NCBI GenBank assembly: GCA_018821435.1
Contig: JAHJME010000020.1
Span: 1 to 47,366 of the forward strand
Length of the DNA stretch: 47,366 nt
DNA from: Alphaproteobacteria bacterium
GTDB taxonomy: Bacteria; Pseudomonadota; Alphaproteobacteria; Caulobacterales; Caulobacteraceae
Reading direction: 5' to 3'
Of this stretch, positions 10,049 to 17,542 are shown piece after piece. Both the position numbers and the translations under genes were made by a program. Every line of letters starts with the position of its first letter. Position 1 is the stretch's first letter. The notes under the pieces were generated by a model, which searched no databases, was not told the DNA's origin, and saw only the letters and a list, made by a program, of their open reading frames with translations.

Positions 10049-11380
10049 TCAGACCTTCGCCACGCGGGGACGGATCGGCACCACCTCGGCGACGGGGCGC
10101 GACTTGGCCTTGGGGCGAACCCCATGGACCATCGGCGACTGCTCCATCTTCTGGATGAATTCGCGCACCCGGGGATAGATCTCCTCGCGGAACCGCTTGC
10201 CGTTGAACACGCCGTAGTGGCCGACGTGCGGCTGGATGTAGTCCTCCTTCAGCTCCGGCGGCAGGCTGAGGCATAGGAAGTGCGCCGCCTGGGTCTGGCC
10301 GATGCCGGAGATGTCGTCGTTCTCGCCCTCCACCGTCATCAGGCCGATGTCGGTGATCCGCTCGGGGCGGACGCGGCGTTCCTCGTGATACAGCTCGCCC
10401 TTGGGCAGCAGGTAGCGCTGGAAGACCACGTCGATGGTCTGGAGATAGAACTCCTCGGTCAGGTCCAGCACCGACAGGTACTCGTCGTAGAATTCCAGGT
10501 GCTTGTCGGCCTCGTCGCCGTCGCCGGCCATCAGCTGCGACAGGTAGCGCATGTGCGCTTCCTTATGCTTGTCCAGGTTCATCGACATGAAACTGGCCAG
10601 CTGCACGAAGCCCGGATAGACGCGCCGGCCCGTGCCCAGGTAGGGCGGGGGCACGTTGTAGATCATGTTGGTCTCGAACCAGGCGAACGGGCGGTCCTCG
10701 GCCAGCTTGTTCGTGACCGTCGGCGACAGGCGCGCGTCGATCGGCGAGCCCATGAAGGTCATGGAGGCCGGGCGGCTCTCTTCCTTGTCCTCGGCCATCA
10801 GCGCCGCGGCGGCCAGCACCGGCGGGCCCGGCTGGCAGACCGCGACGACGTGCGGCCGCGGGCCCATCTGGCGCAGGCAGTCGCGGATGTGGTCGATGTA
10901 GTCGTGGAAGTCGAAGCGTCCCTCGACGATCGGCACGTCGCGGGCGTTGGTCCATTCGGTGATGAACACCTCGTGGTCCTGCAGGAAGCCTTCGACCGTG
11001 CCGCGCAGCAGCGTGGCGTAGTGGCCGCTGAGCGGGGCGGCGATCAGCACCGCCGGCTCCAGCGCGGTCTTGCCGGCCCGGCGCAGGTCGCTGGTGTCGC
11101 GGGCGAAGTGGGTCAGCTTGCACCAGGGCGTCGACCAGACGGTGGTCGGGCGCACGCGCACCGGCTTGCCGTTGATCTCGACGCTGTCGAGCTTCCACTC
11201 GGGCTTGCCGTAGCGCCGGGTGAGGTTCGCGAACAGGTCCGAGGTGGCGAACAGCCGGCGTCCCAGATCGGTCTGGGCGGCCGGATTCGCCGCCGAGCTC
11301 CAGAAATCACGGGTGGCCAGCGCCGCCCAACGGAGGGGGGAGGCGGCGTAGTAGCCGGCTTCATACATGCTGTAGAGCAT
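10049..11380 (-). CDS. phaZ: Intracellular polyhydroxyalkanoate (PHB) depolymerase
   Basis: The enzyme hydrolyses stored intracellular PHB granules to hydroxybutyrate for re-use. It is an alpha/beta hydrolase in which the lipase-box Ser is Cys, as in intracellular PhaZ: AVCQPGPP with Cys182. FMGSPIDARLSPT and the catalytic-His region QPHVGHYGVFNGKRF near residue 400 also fit. I start at the ATG at 11380 (MLYSMYEAGYYAASPLRWAA) because family members open this way; the frame extends 19 codons further upstream without family resemblance. The C-terminal 25 residues are a basic Pro/Val-rich tail. There is no PHB synthase or phasin in the window. Confidence 0.93.
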   Translation of the reverse strand: MLYSMYEAGYYAASPLRWAALATRDFWSSAANPAAQTDLGRRLFATSDLFANLTRRYGKPEWKLDSVEINGKPVRVRPTTVWSTPWCKLTHFARDTSDLRRAGKTALEPAVLIAAPLSGHYATLLRGTVEGFLQDHEVFITEWTNARDVPIVEGRFDFHDYIDHIRDCLRQMGPRPHVVAVCQPGPPVLAAAALMAEDKEESRPASMTFMGSPIDARLSPTVTNKLAEDRPFAWFETNMIYNVPPPYLGTGRRVYPGFVQLASFMSMNLDKHKEAHMRYLSQLMAGDGDEADKHLEFYDEYLSVLDLTEEFYLQTIDVVFQRYLLPKGELYHEERRVRPERITDIGLMTVEGENDDISGIGQTQAAHFLCLSLPPELKEDYIQPHVGHYGVFNGKRFREEIYPRVREFIQKMEQSPMVHGVRPKAKSRPVAEVVPIRPRVAKV

Positions 11381-11412
11381 TCGGACCTGCCTTTGTGCGC
11401 TGCAGCATAACA

Positions 11413-11436
11413 TGCGGAACCTTAATAGGCTCCGCA
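11413..11436 (-). terminator. Hairpin downstream of senC
   Basis: A 9-bp stem (TGCGGAGCC / GGTTCCGCA on the minus strand, with one G-U pair) and a 6-nt loop lie 30 nt past the senC stop. There is no T-tract, so it could be a weak terminator or a leader structure of phaZ. Confidence 0.35.
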
Positions 11437-11465
11437 AGCTCTACGGTGCGGAACGTCGCAGGGGA

Positions 11466-12077
11466 TCAGCAGGATTCGGCGTTGGCGCCCTGTTTCATGG
11501 CGGCTTTGATCTTCGCCGTGGTCTGCTCCGGCGTCAGATCGTAGGGCAGGACGCAGGTGAAGCGGCCCTTCGGGTTCATCAGATAGCTGTAGGCGGCGTG
11601 GTTGACCGTGTAGTCGTCGCCCTCGCCGACCTTCTGGTAGTAGACCTTGTAGGCCTTGGCCGCGACGTCCACCTGGGCCGCCGAGCCGGTCAGCCCCACC
11701 AGCCGCTTGGGAAACGCGTCGTTCGCCACATAGGCGCGCATCTGTTCGACCGTGTCGCGCGCCGGGTCCACCGACACCAGCACCGCCTGGAACTTGTCGG
11801 CATCGGCGCCCAGCAGCGGCTCCACTTGGCCCAGCTCGAACAGGGTGGTGGGGCAGATGTCGGGGCAGTGGGTGAATCCGAAGAAAACCACACTCCACTT
11901 GCCCTTCAGCAAGTCCTGGTTGACCGTACGACCTGAGGTGTCGATCAACTGGAACGGACCGCCCACGGCGGCGGTTTGCGGTTGGGGGCCCAGCACCCCT
12001 TTGCGGACGGCCAGACCGGTGAGGATGGCGAGTGAGAGCGCCAGGACCGCGATGAGAGCCAGGATACGCCTGGACAT
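11466..12077 (-). CDS. senC: Sco1/SenC/PrrC copper chaperone for cytochrome oxidase
   Basis: This is a membrane-anchored periplasmic thioredoxin-fold protein that delivers copper to the CuA site of cytochrome c oxidase. An uncleaved N-terminal anchor spans about residues 4-22. The copper site is the GFTHCPDICPTT motif (Cys71, Cys75) plus His160 in DYTVNHAAYS. The 203-residue length is typical. The gene is divergent from regB with 51 nt between the start codons. This pairing with RegB is known from Rhodobacter, where the SenC homologue is linked to redox signalling. Confidence 0.92.
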   Translation of the reverse strand: MSRRILALIAVLALSLAILTGLAVRKGVLGPQPQTAAVGGPFQLIDTSGRTVNQDLLKGKWSVVFFGFTHCPDICPTTLFELGQVEPLLGADADKFQAVLVSVDPARDTVEQMRAYVANDAFPKRLVGLTGSAAQVDVAAKAYKVYYQKVGEGDDYTVNHAAYSYLMNPKGRFTCVLPYDLTPEQTTAKIKAAMKQGANAESC

Positions 12078-12128
12078 GGGTGCATTCCTTGCTGTCTGCG
12101 GGCCGGGTGCGCGACGAGGCCGCCACGC

Positions 12129-13478
12129 ATGAGCGACCCACCTCCGCACGGCCTCGATACGGCCCCGCCTTCGGGGGCGCAAGACGTCTGGGACACCGCC
12201 GCGATCCGCCGTGGCCATCTGCGGGTCCGCACCCTGGTCACGCTGCGGTGGATGTTGCTCGGCGGCGAGATGGCCCTGCTGGGGGCCATGAAGCTCCTGC
12301 TGGGCTATCCGGCGCCCTATTTCCTCTGCGCGGTGGTCGTTGCGGCCGGGGCCTTCGTCAACGTCCTGACCGGCGTCGCCTCGCAGCGGCAGCGGGTGAT
12401 GGGCGACAACGAGGCCATGGCCCAGCTGTCGCTGGACATCCTGCAGATGGCCCTGCTGCTGGGCCTGATCGGCGGCACGGCGAACCCGTTCATCCTGATC
12501 CTGCTGGCCCCGGTCACCCTGGCGGCGGCCACCTTGCCCCTGCGCCCCCTGCTGGCGCTGGCGATCTTGGCCTCGGCGCTGTCCATGCTGTTGACGGTGG
12601 TGTCGCTGCCCTATCCCTCGCTCCACCCCGAGCCGCGGCTGTCTCTGGAGTTCAGGCTGGCCGCCGGGATCGCCAACGTCGCCGGCATCGCCCTGGTGGC
12701 GGGCTACGTCCGCCAGTCGGTGGTCGAGGCCGCCCGCATGGCCCTAGCCCTCGACGTCACCCAGACCGTGCTGGCCCGCGAACAGAAGCTGTCGGCCCTG
12801 GGCGCCCTGGCCGCCGCGGCCGCGCATGAGCTGGGCACCCCGCTGGCCACCATCGCCATCGTGGCGAAGGAGATGTCCCGCGAGGCGACCACGCCCCAGG
12901 TCAAGGAAGACGCCGAGCTGCTGATCGCCCAGGCCGACCGTTGCCGCGAGATCCTGAAGCGCCTGGCCGCCACCCCCGACCAGGCGACCGACGAAGTGCA
13001 CGAGCGGCTGTCGCTGCGCCAACTGGTGCAGGAGGTGATCCAGCCGCACGCCAACGCCTCCAAGGAGGTGCGCGTCGAGGCCATCGTCACCGGGGCCAAG
13101 GACGTGAAGACCCCCGACATCCGCCGCCTGCCCGAGATCACTCACGCCTTCACCACCTTCGTGGAGAACGCCGTCGACTTCGCGAAGTCCGAGATCCTGG
13201 TGTCCGCCCGCTTCGACGCCGACAGCGTCTCGATCGAGGTGCGCGACGACGGCCCGGGTTTCTCGCCGGAAATCCTGGCCAAGCTCGGCGAGCCCTACGT
13301 TACCAGCCGTCCGGGGGCGGAAGGATCGCGCACCGGCCACATCGGGATGGGACTGGGGTTCTTCATTTCCAAGACGCTGTTGGAACGAACCGGAGCCGAA
13401 GTGACCTTCCATAATGCCAAGCCTCGCGGCGCGGTCGTGGCGGCGCGCTGGCCTCGCTCATTGGTTGAGGTCGTTTGA
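12129..13478 (+). CDS. regB: RegB/PrrB/ActS-family redox-sensing histidine kinase
   Basis: This is a membrane sensor kinase that, in relatives, senses the redox state of the ubiquinone pool and controls respiratory and energy genes. Six membrane segments occupy about residues 35-195. The quinone-linked signature GGTANPF is at 115-121. The H-box is AAAHELGTPLATIA (His233). The conserved redox Cys follows at 272 in the DRCREIL motif. The HATPase domain shows VENAVDFA, DDGPGFSPE and GMGLGFFISK. The 449-residue length fits the family. The partner response regulator follows 72 nt downstream. Confidence 0.93.
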   Translation: MSDPPPHGLDTAPPSGAQDVWDTAAIRRGHLRVRTLVTLRWMLLGGEMALLGAMKLLLGYPAPYFLCAVVVAAGAFVNVLTGVASQRQRVMGDNEAMAQLSLDILQMALLLGLIGGTANPFILILLAPVTLAAATLPLRPLLALAILASALSMLLTVVSLPYPSLHPEPRLSLEFRLAAGIANVAGIALVAGYVRQSVVEAARMALALDVTQTVLAREQKLSALGALAAAAAHELGTPLATIAIVAKEMSREATTPQVKEDAELLIAQADRCREILKRLAATPDQATDEVHERLSLRQLVQEVIQPHANASKEVRVEAIVTGAKDVKTPDIRRLPEITHAFTTFVENAVDFAKSEILVSARFDADSVSIEVRDDGPGFSPEILAKLGEPYVTSRPGAEGSRTGHIGMGLGFFISKTLLERTGAEVTFHNAKPRGAVVAARWPRSLVEVV

Positions 13479-13550
13479 CGTACACGCGACGAAGCTTGCA
13501 GAAATGCGTTTAGGTGCGACAGTCTGACGCAAGCGATTGAGGGACGACGC

Positions 13551-14108
13551 ATGACCGACCTGTCCGCTGAAGTCACGGCCCTGGCCGACAAGAGCCTGCT
13601 GGTGCTCGATGACGACGCCCCGCTGCGAACCCGCCTGGGGCGCGCCCTGGAGCAACGCGGCTTCGAGCCGACCCTGGTGGGCAGCGTCCAGGAGGCGATC
13701 GCCGCGGTCCGCATCCACGCCCCCGCGTTCGCCGTCCTCGACATGCGCCTGGAAGACGGCTCGGGGCTGAAGGTGGTCGAGGCGGTGCGCGACGCACGGC
13801 CCGACGCGAAGATCATCATGCTGACCGGCTACGGCAACATCGCCACGGCGGTGCAGGCGGTGAAGGCCGGGGCGGTGGACTACCTCTCCAAGCCTGCCGA
13901 CGCCGACGACGTGGTCCGCGCCCTGCTGGCCCGCGGCGACGCCGCCCCGGCCCCGCCCGAAAACCCCATGAGCGCCGACCGCGTGCGGTGGGAACACATC
14001 CAGCGCGTCTACGAACTCTGCAACCACAACGTCTCGGAAACCGCGCGTCGCCTCAACATGCACCGCCGGACCCTGCAGCGGATCCTGGCGAAACGCGCGC
14101 CCAGATAG
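13551..14108 (+). CDS. regA: RegA/PrrA/ActR-family response regulator
   Basis: This is the DNA-binding partner of RegB. The receiver domain (about 12-125) has the acidic pocket LVLDDDAPLR, the phospho-accepting Asp64 in AVLDMRLEDGSG, the switch Thr in MLTGYGNIATA and the conserved Lys in YLSKPAD. A Pro-rich hinge leads to a Fis-type helix-turn-helix (CNHNVSETARRLNMHRRTLQ, about 155-175). The 185-residue length is exactly that of the family. Its transcript probably ends in the palindromic repeat that follows, since that repeat is followed on this strand by five T. Confidence 0.95.
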   Translation: MTDLSAEVTALADKSLLVLDDDAPLRTRLGRALEQRGFEPTLVGSVQEAIAAVRIHAPAFAVLDMRLEDGSGLKVVEAVRDARPDAKIIMLTGYGNIATAVQAVKAGAVDYLSKPADADDVVRALLARGDAAPAPPENPMSADRVRWEHIQRVYELCNHNVSETARRLNMHRRTLQRILAKRAPR

Positions 14109-14114
14109 AACTAA

Positions 14115-14244
14115 CTCGTCATCCCACGGCCGCCTGAAAGGCGGACCGGGGGACCCAAGCCGAGCATGCGGCGACGCGGCGCGAAACACCCCCATTCAGC
14201 TTGGGTCCCCCGGCTCAGCCTTCGGCTGACCGTGGGATGACGAG
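14115..14244. repeat. Large nested palindromic repeat (REPIN-like)
   Basis: Two inverted 46-nt arms (14115-14160 and 14199-14244) flank a 38-nt spacer. Read in the same orientation, both arms begin CTCGTCATCCCACGG and end CCGGGGGACCCAAGC. The 15-16 nt between them form unrelated small hairpins of the same shape: CCGCCT-GAA-AGGCGG in the left arm and TCAGCC-GAA-GGCTGA in the right. Five T follow on the plus strand (from 14246), so it can also act as the regA terminator. It lies 21 nt beyond the stop of the GIY-YIG nuclease gene. Confidence 0.9.
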
Positions 14245-14265
14245 CTTTTTGTGAGGTTGGGGCGC

Positions 14266-14553
14266 TCAGCAGTTCAGGGTCTCATACAGATCGAGCCACT
14301 GGGGATTGCCCGCTTCGATCAACTCGACCTTCCAGCGCCGGTTCCACTTCTTCAGCCGCTTCTCGCGGTGGATCGCGTTCGAGATGTCCTCGAACACCTC
14401 GTAGTGCACCAAGCGATGGACCCCATACTGACGGCAGAACGCGCTGCCGAGACCTTCGCGGTGCTGCCATGTCCGAAACGCGAGGTCGTTGGTGACGCCG
14501 ATATAGAGCGTCCCATGCGGGCGGTTCGCCAGGATGTAGGTGTAGCCACCCAC
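14266..14553 (-). CDS. GIY-YIG single-domain nuclease (YhbQ/UPF0213 type)
   Basis: The 95-residue protein is a complete minimal GIY-YIG domain: GGYTYILAN and GTLYIGVTNDL supply the GIY-YIG pair, Arg27 the catalytic arginine (LAFRTWQHREG), and Glu64 in AIHREKRLKKW the metal ligand, followed by ELIEAGNPQWLDLYE. Members of this group are presumed structure-specific or nicking nucleases; few have been tested. I use the GTG at 14553, whose G is the last base of the mmcB TAG (TAGTG), giving a one-base overlap and strong translational coupling; a longer frame has no family support. Its 3' end faces the palindromic repeat. Confidence 0.88.
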   Translation of the reverse strand: MGGYTYILANRPHGTLYIGVTNDLAFRTWQHREGLGSAFCRQYGVHRLVHYEVFEDISNAIHREKRLKKWNRRWKVELIEAGNPQWLDLYETLNC

Positions 14554-15002
14554 TACAACGCCGTCGCCGCCACGCCCCCCGCCCTCAACGCCGCCAGCCG
14601 CGCGAACGCCAGGGTCAGCGCCTTGCGCCGCGCCCCAGCCAGCGGCTCCAGCACCGCCTCGCGCAGGATCGCGCCGCCGAAGCCGTCGGCGACGATGAGG
14701 CCCGGCTCCTCCGGCAGGATCTCGCGCGGGAATTCCGGGGCCACGGCGAAGGCGAAGGCGTCGCAGTAGGGCCGGTACTCGGGCCACTTCACGTCGACCC
14801 GGAAATCGTCGATGCCCGACTTCACCTCAACGATGAAGATCTGCCCCTTCGGCCCCAGCGCCATCAGGTCGGCGCGCCGGCCGTTCGGCAGGGTCACCTC
14901 GCTGAGCGGGGCATAACCCAGGGCGGTCAGCAGGCGCGCGGCGCCGCGCGTGACTGTGGCGGTGGTCTCGGGACGGGAGACGGTGACGAGGGTGACGTCC
15001 AT
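14553..15002 (-). CDS. mmcB: MmcB-family DNA repair protein
   Basis: MmcB was described in Caulobacter as an SOS-induced protein needed for resistance to mitomycin C. Its fold is related to PD-(D/E)XK nucleases: here RADLMALGPKGQIFIVEVKS contains the D...E-x-K core (about 45-64), followed by SGIDDFRVDVKWPEYRPYCD. The 149-residue length and the start (MDVTLVTVSRPETTATVTRG) fit. I take the ATG at 15002 with AGGTGA 5 nt upstream; a GTG directly before it is in frame. A perfect LexA box lies 11 nt upstream. It is the first gene of a two-gene unit with the GIY-YIG nuclease. Confidence 0.9.
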   Translation of the reverse strand: MDVTLVTVSRPETTATVTRGAARLLTALGYAPLSEVTLPNGRRADLMALGPKGQIFIVEVKSGIDDFRVDVKWPEYRPYCDAFAFAVAPEFPREILPEEPGLIVADGFGGAILREAVLEPLAGARRKALTLAFARLAALRAGGVAATAL

Positions 15003-15013
15003 CACGTCACCTT

Positions 15014-15028
15014 GTTCCGCCTTCGTTC
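15014..15028. promoter_or_regulatory. LexA (SOS) box upstream of mmcB
   Basis: GTTC-CGCCTTC-GTTC is an exact match to the alphaproteobacterial LexA operator GTTC-N7-GTTC, ending 11 nt from the mmcB ATG. The known SOS control of mmcB in Caulobacter supports a working site. Confidence 0.9.
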
Positions 15029-15046
15029 CGAATTCAAGCGCGACCG

Positions 15047-15574
15047 TCAGCTTCGGGCCGGCAGCGGGAACTCCAGGCGGCCGATGTCGAAGCCCAGCTG
15101 GCGGATGCGGGCCAGCGCCTGGCTCTTAATCGCGGCGGGCAGGACCGGCTTCTGCGACATCAGCCACAGGTACTTGCCGTTAGCGGTGGCCAGCACCAGC
15201 CAGCCCTCGGCCGGGCGGTGTTCCATGACCACGTAGTCCTGGCTCACGACGCCGCCGAAGAAGGTCATCTTCAGCTTGGCGTTGGTGCGGGCATCCGAGA
15301 CGGTGGCCCTGGCCTTCCAGGTCTTCAGCGGGCCGCTGGGGCCGGCCTTGCGGCACGACTGCACCACGGCGAAGCCCGCCGCCTGAGGCGTCCAGTCCGA
15401 CGCGCCGGCCAGGCAGCCGTTCTGCAGGGCGTTGGGCACCCGCGCCACTTCGTACCAGCGGCCCATCATCTGCGAGATCTCGATACGGCCCGTCGGCTCG
15501 ACGGCCGCCCCGGCGGCGCCGGGACTGAGCATCAGGCAGGCGGCGAAGGCCGCGAGGACGAGGCGCTGGATCAT
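15047..15574 (-). CDS. Blc-like bacterial lipocalin
   Basis: This is a secreted or envelope-bound beta-barrel protein of the lipocalin family, which binds lipids or other hydrophobic ligands. After a signal peptide (MIQRLVLAAFAACLMLSPGA, cleaved near residue 23) comes the family fingerprint MMGRWYEVARVPN, later QDYVVMEHRPAEGWLVLATANGK and a C-terminal helix. There is no Cys at the cleavage site, so unlike E. coli Blc it is not a lipoprotein. I chose the ATG at 15574; a GTG four codons upstream is also possible, and neither has a clear ribosome-binding site. It ends 44 nt before mmcB, with the SOS box in between. Confidence 0.85.
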   Translation of the reverse strand: MIQRLVLAAFAACLMLSPGAAGAAVEPTGRIEISQMMGRWYEVARVPNALQNGCLAGASDWTPQAAGFAVVQSCRKAGPSGPLKTWKARATVSDARTNAKLKMTFFGGVVSQDYVVMEHRPAEGWLVLATANGKYLWLMSQKPVLPAAIKSQALARIRQLGFDIGRLEFPLPARS

Positions 15575-15696
15575 GTTGCGGTGCACTATACGAAGACTGA
15601 GCGGAAATGAACGCCGGGGCGCGCGATAAAGGGACGCATCCGCCCGATGACTACGTCCTGAACAGTTTGGTCAGGAGTGTTACGGCGCAGCTCAGC

Positions 15697-15727
15697 AAAA
15701 CGCCCGCCGGATCGCTCCGACGGGCGT
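15697..15727 (-). terminator. Terminator of the ferritin-like gene
   Basis: A 12-bp stem with one mismatch (ACGCCCG-x-CGGA / TCCG-x-CGGGCGT) and loop TCGC lies 24 nt beyond the stop codon at 15751. On the minus strand it runs into TTTTGCTG. Confidence 0.65.
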
Positions 15728-15750
15728 CTCGAATACTTTGGCGGTGAAGC

Positions 15751-16878
15751 CTATTCCGCGGCGATCAGGATTTCCTTGGCCTTGTCGGCGAAGTTGATCT
15801 CCTGGAGGTAGCGGATGCCTTCCTCGGCGATGGCGTCGCCCACCATGGTGTCGCCCTCGGCCTTGAGCTCGTCGATGTCGACGTACATGGCGTAGAAGGC
15901 GCGGGTGCGTTCGGTGATGATCCCGGCGTTCAGCAGGGTCTTCACCAGCACGCGGAAGATGTTGGCCTGCTCCTTCATCCCCTCGCGACGGGTCTCGTCG
16001 GTGATGATGGTGGCCAGTTCGGCGATCACGACGTCGGGGTCGAGGCCGAATTCCTCGTACAGGCTGCGCTGCTGGGTCGGGCCCACCAGGTTGAACAGTA
16101 GGGTCTGGAAGCACTGGGCGGCCCAGAGCTCGATGATCTCGTGTTCCTTCTCCGACAGGTGCGGGATGGTCCGGTCGGCCCAGATCTTCCCGAACTTGTG
16201 GTGGAAGGCCTCGTCGGTCATCACCAGCTGCATCAGCTTCTTGCAGAGCGGGTCGTTCGACACTTTGAAGAAGGTGGCGAAGGCGCCCATCGCCAGGCCC
16301 TCGACCAGCATCTGCATGCCGATGATCTTCTTGTAGACCTCGGGGCTGCCGATGATGTCGACCAGCAGCGCCTTCAGCGTGGGGCCGCATTCGACCGGCT
16401 TGCCCCAGCGGGCCTTGATGTACTTGGCGAAGGCCGTGACGTGGCGGGCTTCTTCGCGGGTCTGGTTGGCGGCGTATTCCTGCGCGCCCTGGTCCTTCAG
16501 CACGTGGCAGAGGCTGGCCGACAGGTTCAGCGCGCCCTGCTCGCCGTGCAGGATCGACGAGAAGCTGCGCAGCGCGAACTGGTTCACGAACCGGACGCGG
16601 TCCTTGCGGTCCGACAGGCGGTCCGAAACGTACTTCGTCTGCAGGGACACCACCATGTCCTCCGGCAGGAGCATCTCGTTCTCCATGTCGAAGGGCTCGG
16701 AGAAGTCGATGTAGCGGGTGTCCAGCGGATCCCAGAAGTGGTCGTGCGTCGCGGAGATGATCTTGTCGAACGCGGTCGAGCGGTTCCCGTACCGGTCCAG
16801 CTCCAGCATGGACTCGAAGTCGTCGGGCGCGACGGCGTCGTAGATGATGTCCTTGGTGATGTTGCCGTCGGCGGCCAT
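15751..16878 (-). CDS. Ferritin-like diiron protein (R2/AurF-like superfamily)
   Basis: The 375-residue soluble protein is largely helical. It carries two copies of the E-x-x-H-type diiron signature of the ferritin-like superfamily: REEARHVTAFAKY (Glu142/143, His146) and MTDEAFHHKFG (Glu223, His226/227). Further candidate ligands are Glu113 (ILHGEQGALN) and Glu193 (MLVEGLAMG). This is the layout of diiron oxygenases, ribonucleotide-reductase R2-like oxidases and AurF-like N-oxygenases; I cannot assign a substrate. The ATG at 16878 has GAGGA 8 nt upstream. It is monocistronic, with its own terminator and a palindromic repeat upstream. Confidence 0.7.
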   Translation of the reverse strand: MAADGNITKDIIYDAVAPDDFESMLELDRYGNRSTAFDKIISATHDHFWDPLDTRYIDFSEPFDMENEMLLPEDMVVSLQTKYVSDRLSDRKDRVRFVNQFALRSFSSILHGEQGALNLSASLCHVLKDQGAQEYAANQTREEARHVTAFAKYIKARWGKPVECGPTLKALLVDIIGSPEVYKKIIGMQMLVEGLAMGAFATFFKVSNDPLCKKLMQLVMTDEAFHHKFGKIWADRTIPHLSEKEHEIIELWAAQCFQTLLFNLVGPTQQRSLYEEFGLDPDVVIAELATIITDETRREGMKEQANIFRVLVKTLLNAGIITERTRAFYAMYVDIDELKAEGDTMVGDAIAEEGIRYLQEINFADKAKEILIAAE

Positions 16879-16963
16879 GGGGGAGATCCTCACCTGTTCT
16901 TTGACGGCACCATGCGATCTGAACGGTGATCAGTCAAGGAACCTGACGGGGGCGTCAACTTTC

Positions 16964-17117
16964 GCTCCTCCCCGGTCCCGTAGCGGACGGGGGAGGTGGC
17001 GGCGAAGCTGACGGTGGGGCGCTAAGCCTCAGTCGCCGCATCAGGGCTTAACGCCCCCTCCGTCTCGCCGCGTGCCGCGTCGATCCACCTCCCCCGTCGT
17101 CTTCGCGACAGGGGAGG
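16964..17117. repeat. Third palindromic repeat pair, CTCC-rich
   Basis: Left arm 16964-17021 and right arm about 17052-17117 are inverted copies: both read CCTCCCC, a short variable hairpin, GGGGGAGGTGG, a variable stretch, then ACGG(T/A)GGGG. The design recalls the elements around the DUF559 gene (CCTCCC motif, inner variable hairpin, GGTGGGG tail) but the sequence is a different subtype. No nuclease gene is inside or beside it. It fills the gap between the ferritin-like gene and the zincin gene. Confidence 0.75.
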
Positions 17118-17122
17118 AACGC

Positions 17123-17542
17123 TCACGCGCTGGCCTCGATCGCGTCGATGTCGGGGTCGGACAGGCCGAAGTGGTGGCCGATCTCGTGGACCAGGACGTG
17201 GGTGACCAGTTCCTCCAGCGTGACCTCGCCGTTCTCGGCCCACTCGTCCAGGATCGGGCGGCGGTACAGGAACACCCGGCTGGGCTCGCTCGCCGCGCCG
17301 AACACCGAGCGGTCGGCCAGGCTGACGCCGGAATAGAGGCCGGTCAGGCCGAACGGGTCCTCGATGCCCAGTTCGTCCAGCACCCGGTCCTCGGGAAAGT
17401 CGTCCACTCGGAACACGACCTCGCCGGTCATCCGCCGGAAGCCCTCGGGCAGGGCCGCGAAGGCGCGGGCGGCGATCTCGGCGAAATCGTCGAGGGAGGG
17501 CGCGCGGCCGGCGAAGGGGGCTTCGGTCACTGTGTCACTCAT
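17123..17542 (-). CDS. Zincin-like metallopeptidase family protein
   Basis: The 139-residue soluble protein matches the small 'metallopeptidase family protein' group (zincin-like, PF06262 as I recall). It contains VLVHEIGHHFGLSD with His119, Glu120 and His123 and a downstream Asp, preceded by the family segment GLTGLYSGVSLADRSVF and SRVFLYRRPILDEWAE. Its biological substrate is unknown. The start overlaps the end of the upstream gene by 8 nt, so the two are probably co-translated. Confidence 0.85.
   Translation of the reverse strand: MSDTVTEAPFAGRAPSLDDFAEIAARAFAALPEGFRRMTGEVVFRVDDFPEDRVLDELGIEDPFGLTGLYSGVSLADRSVFGAASEPSRVFLYRRPILDEWAENGEVTLEELVTHVLVHEIGHHFGLSDPDIDAIEASA

Noticed and set aside
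11390..11412. GC-rich dyad with CTGCAG upstream of phaZ as a PhaR site
   Set aside because: Only a few bases match what I remember of PhaR sites and the core is a common palindrome; not enough to call.
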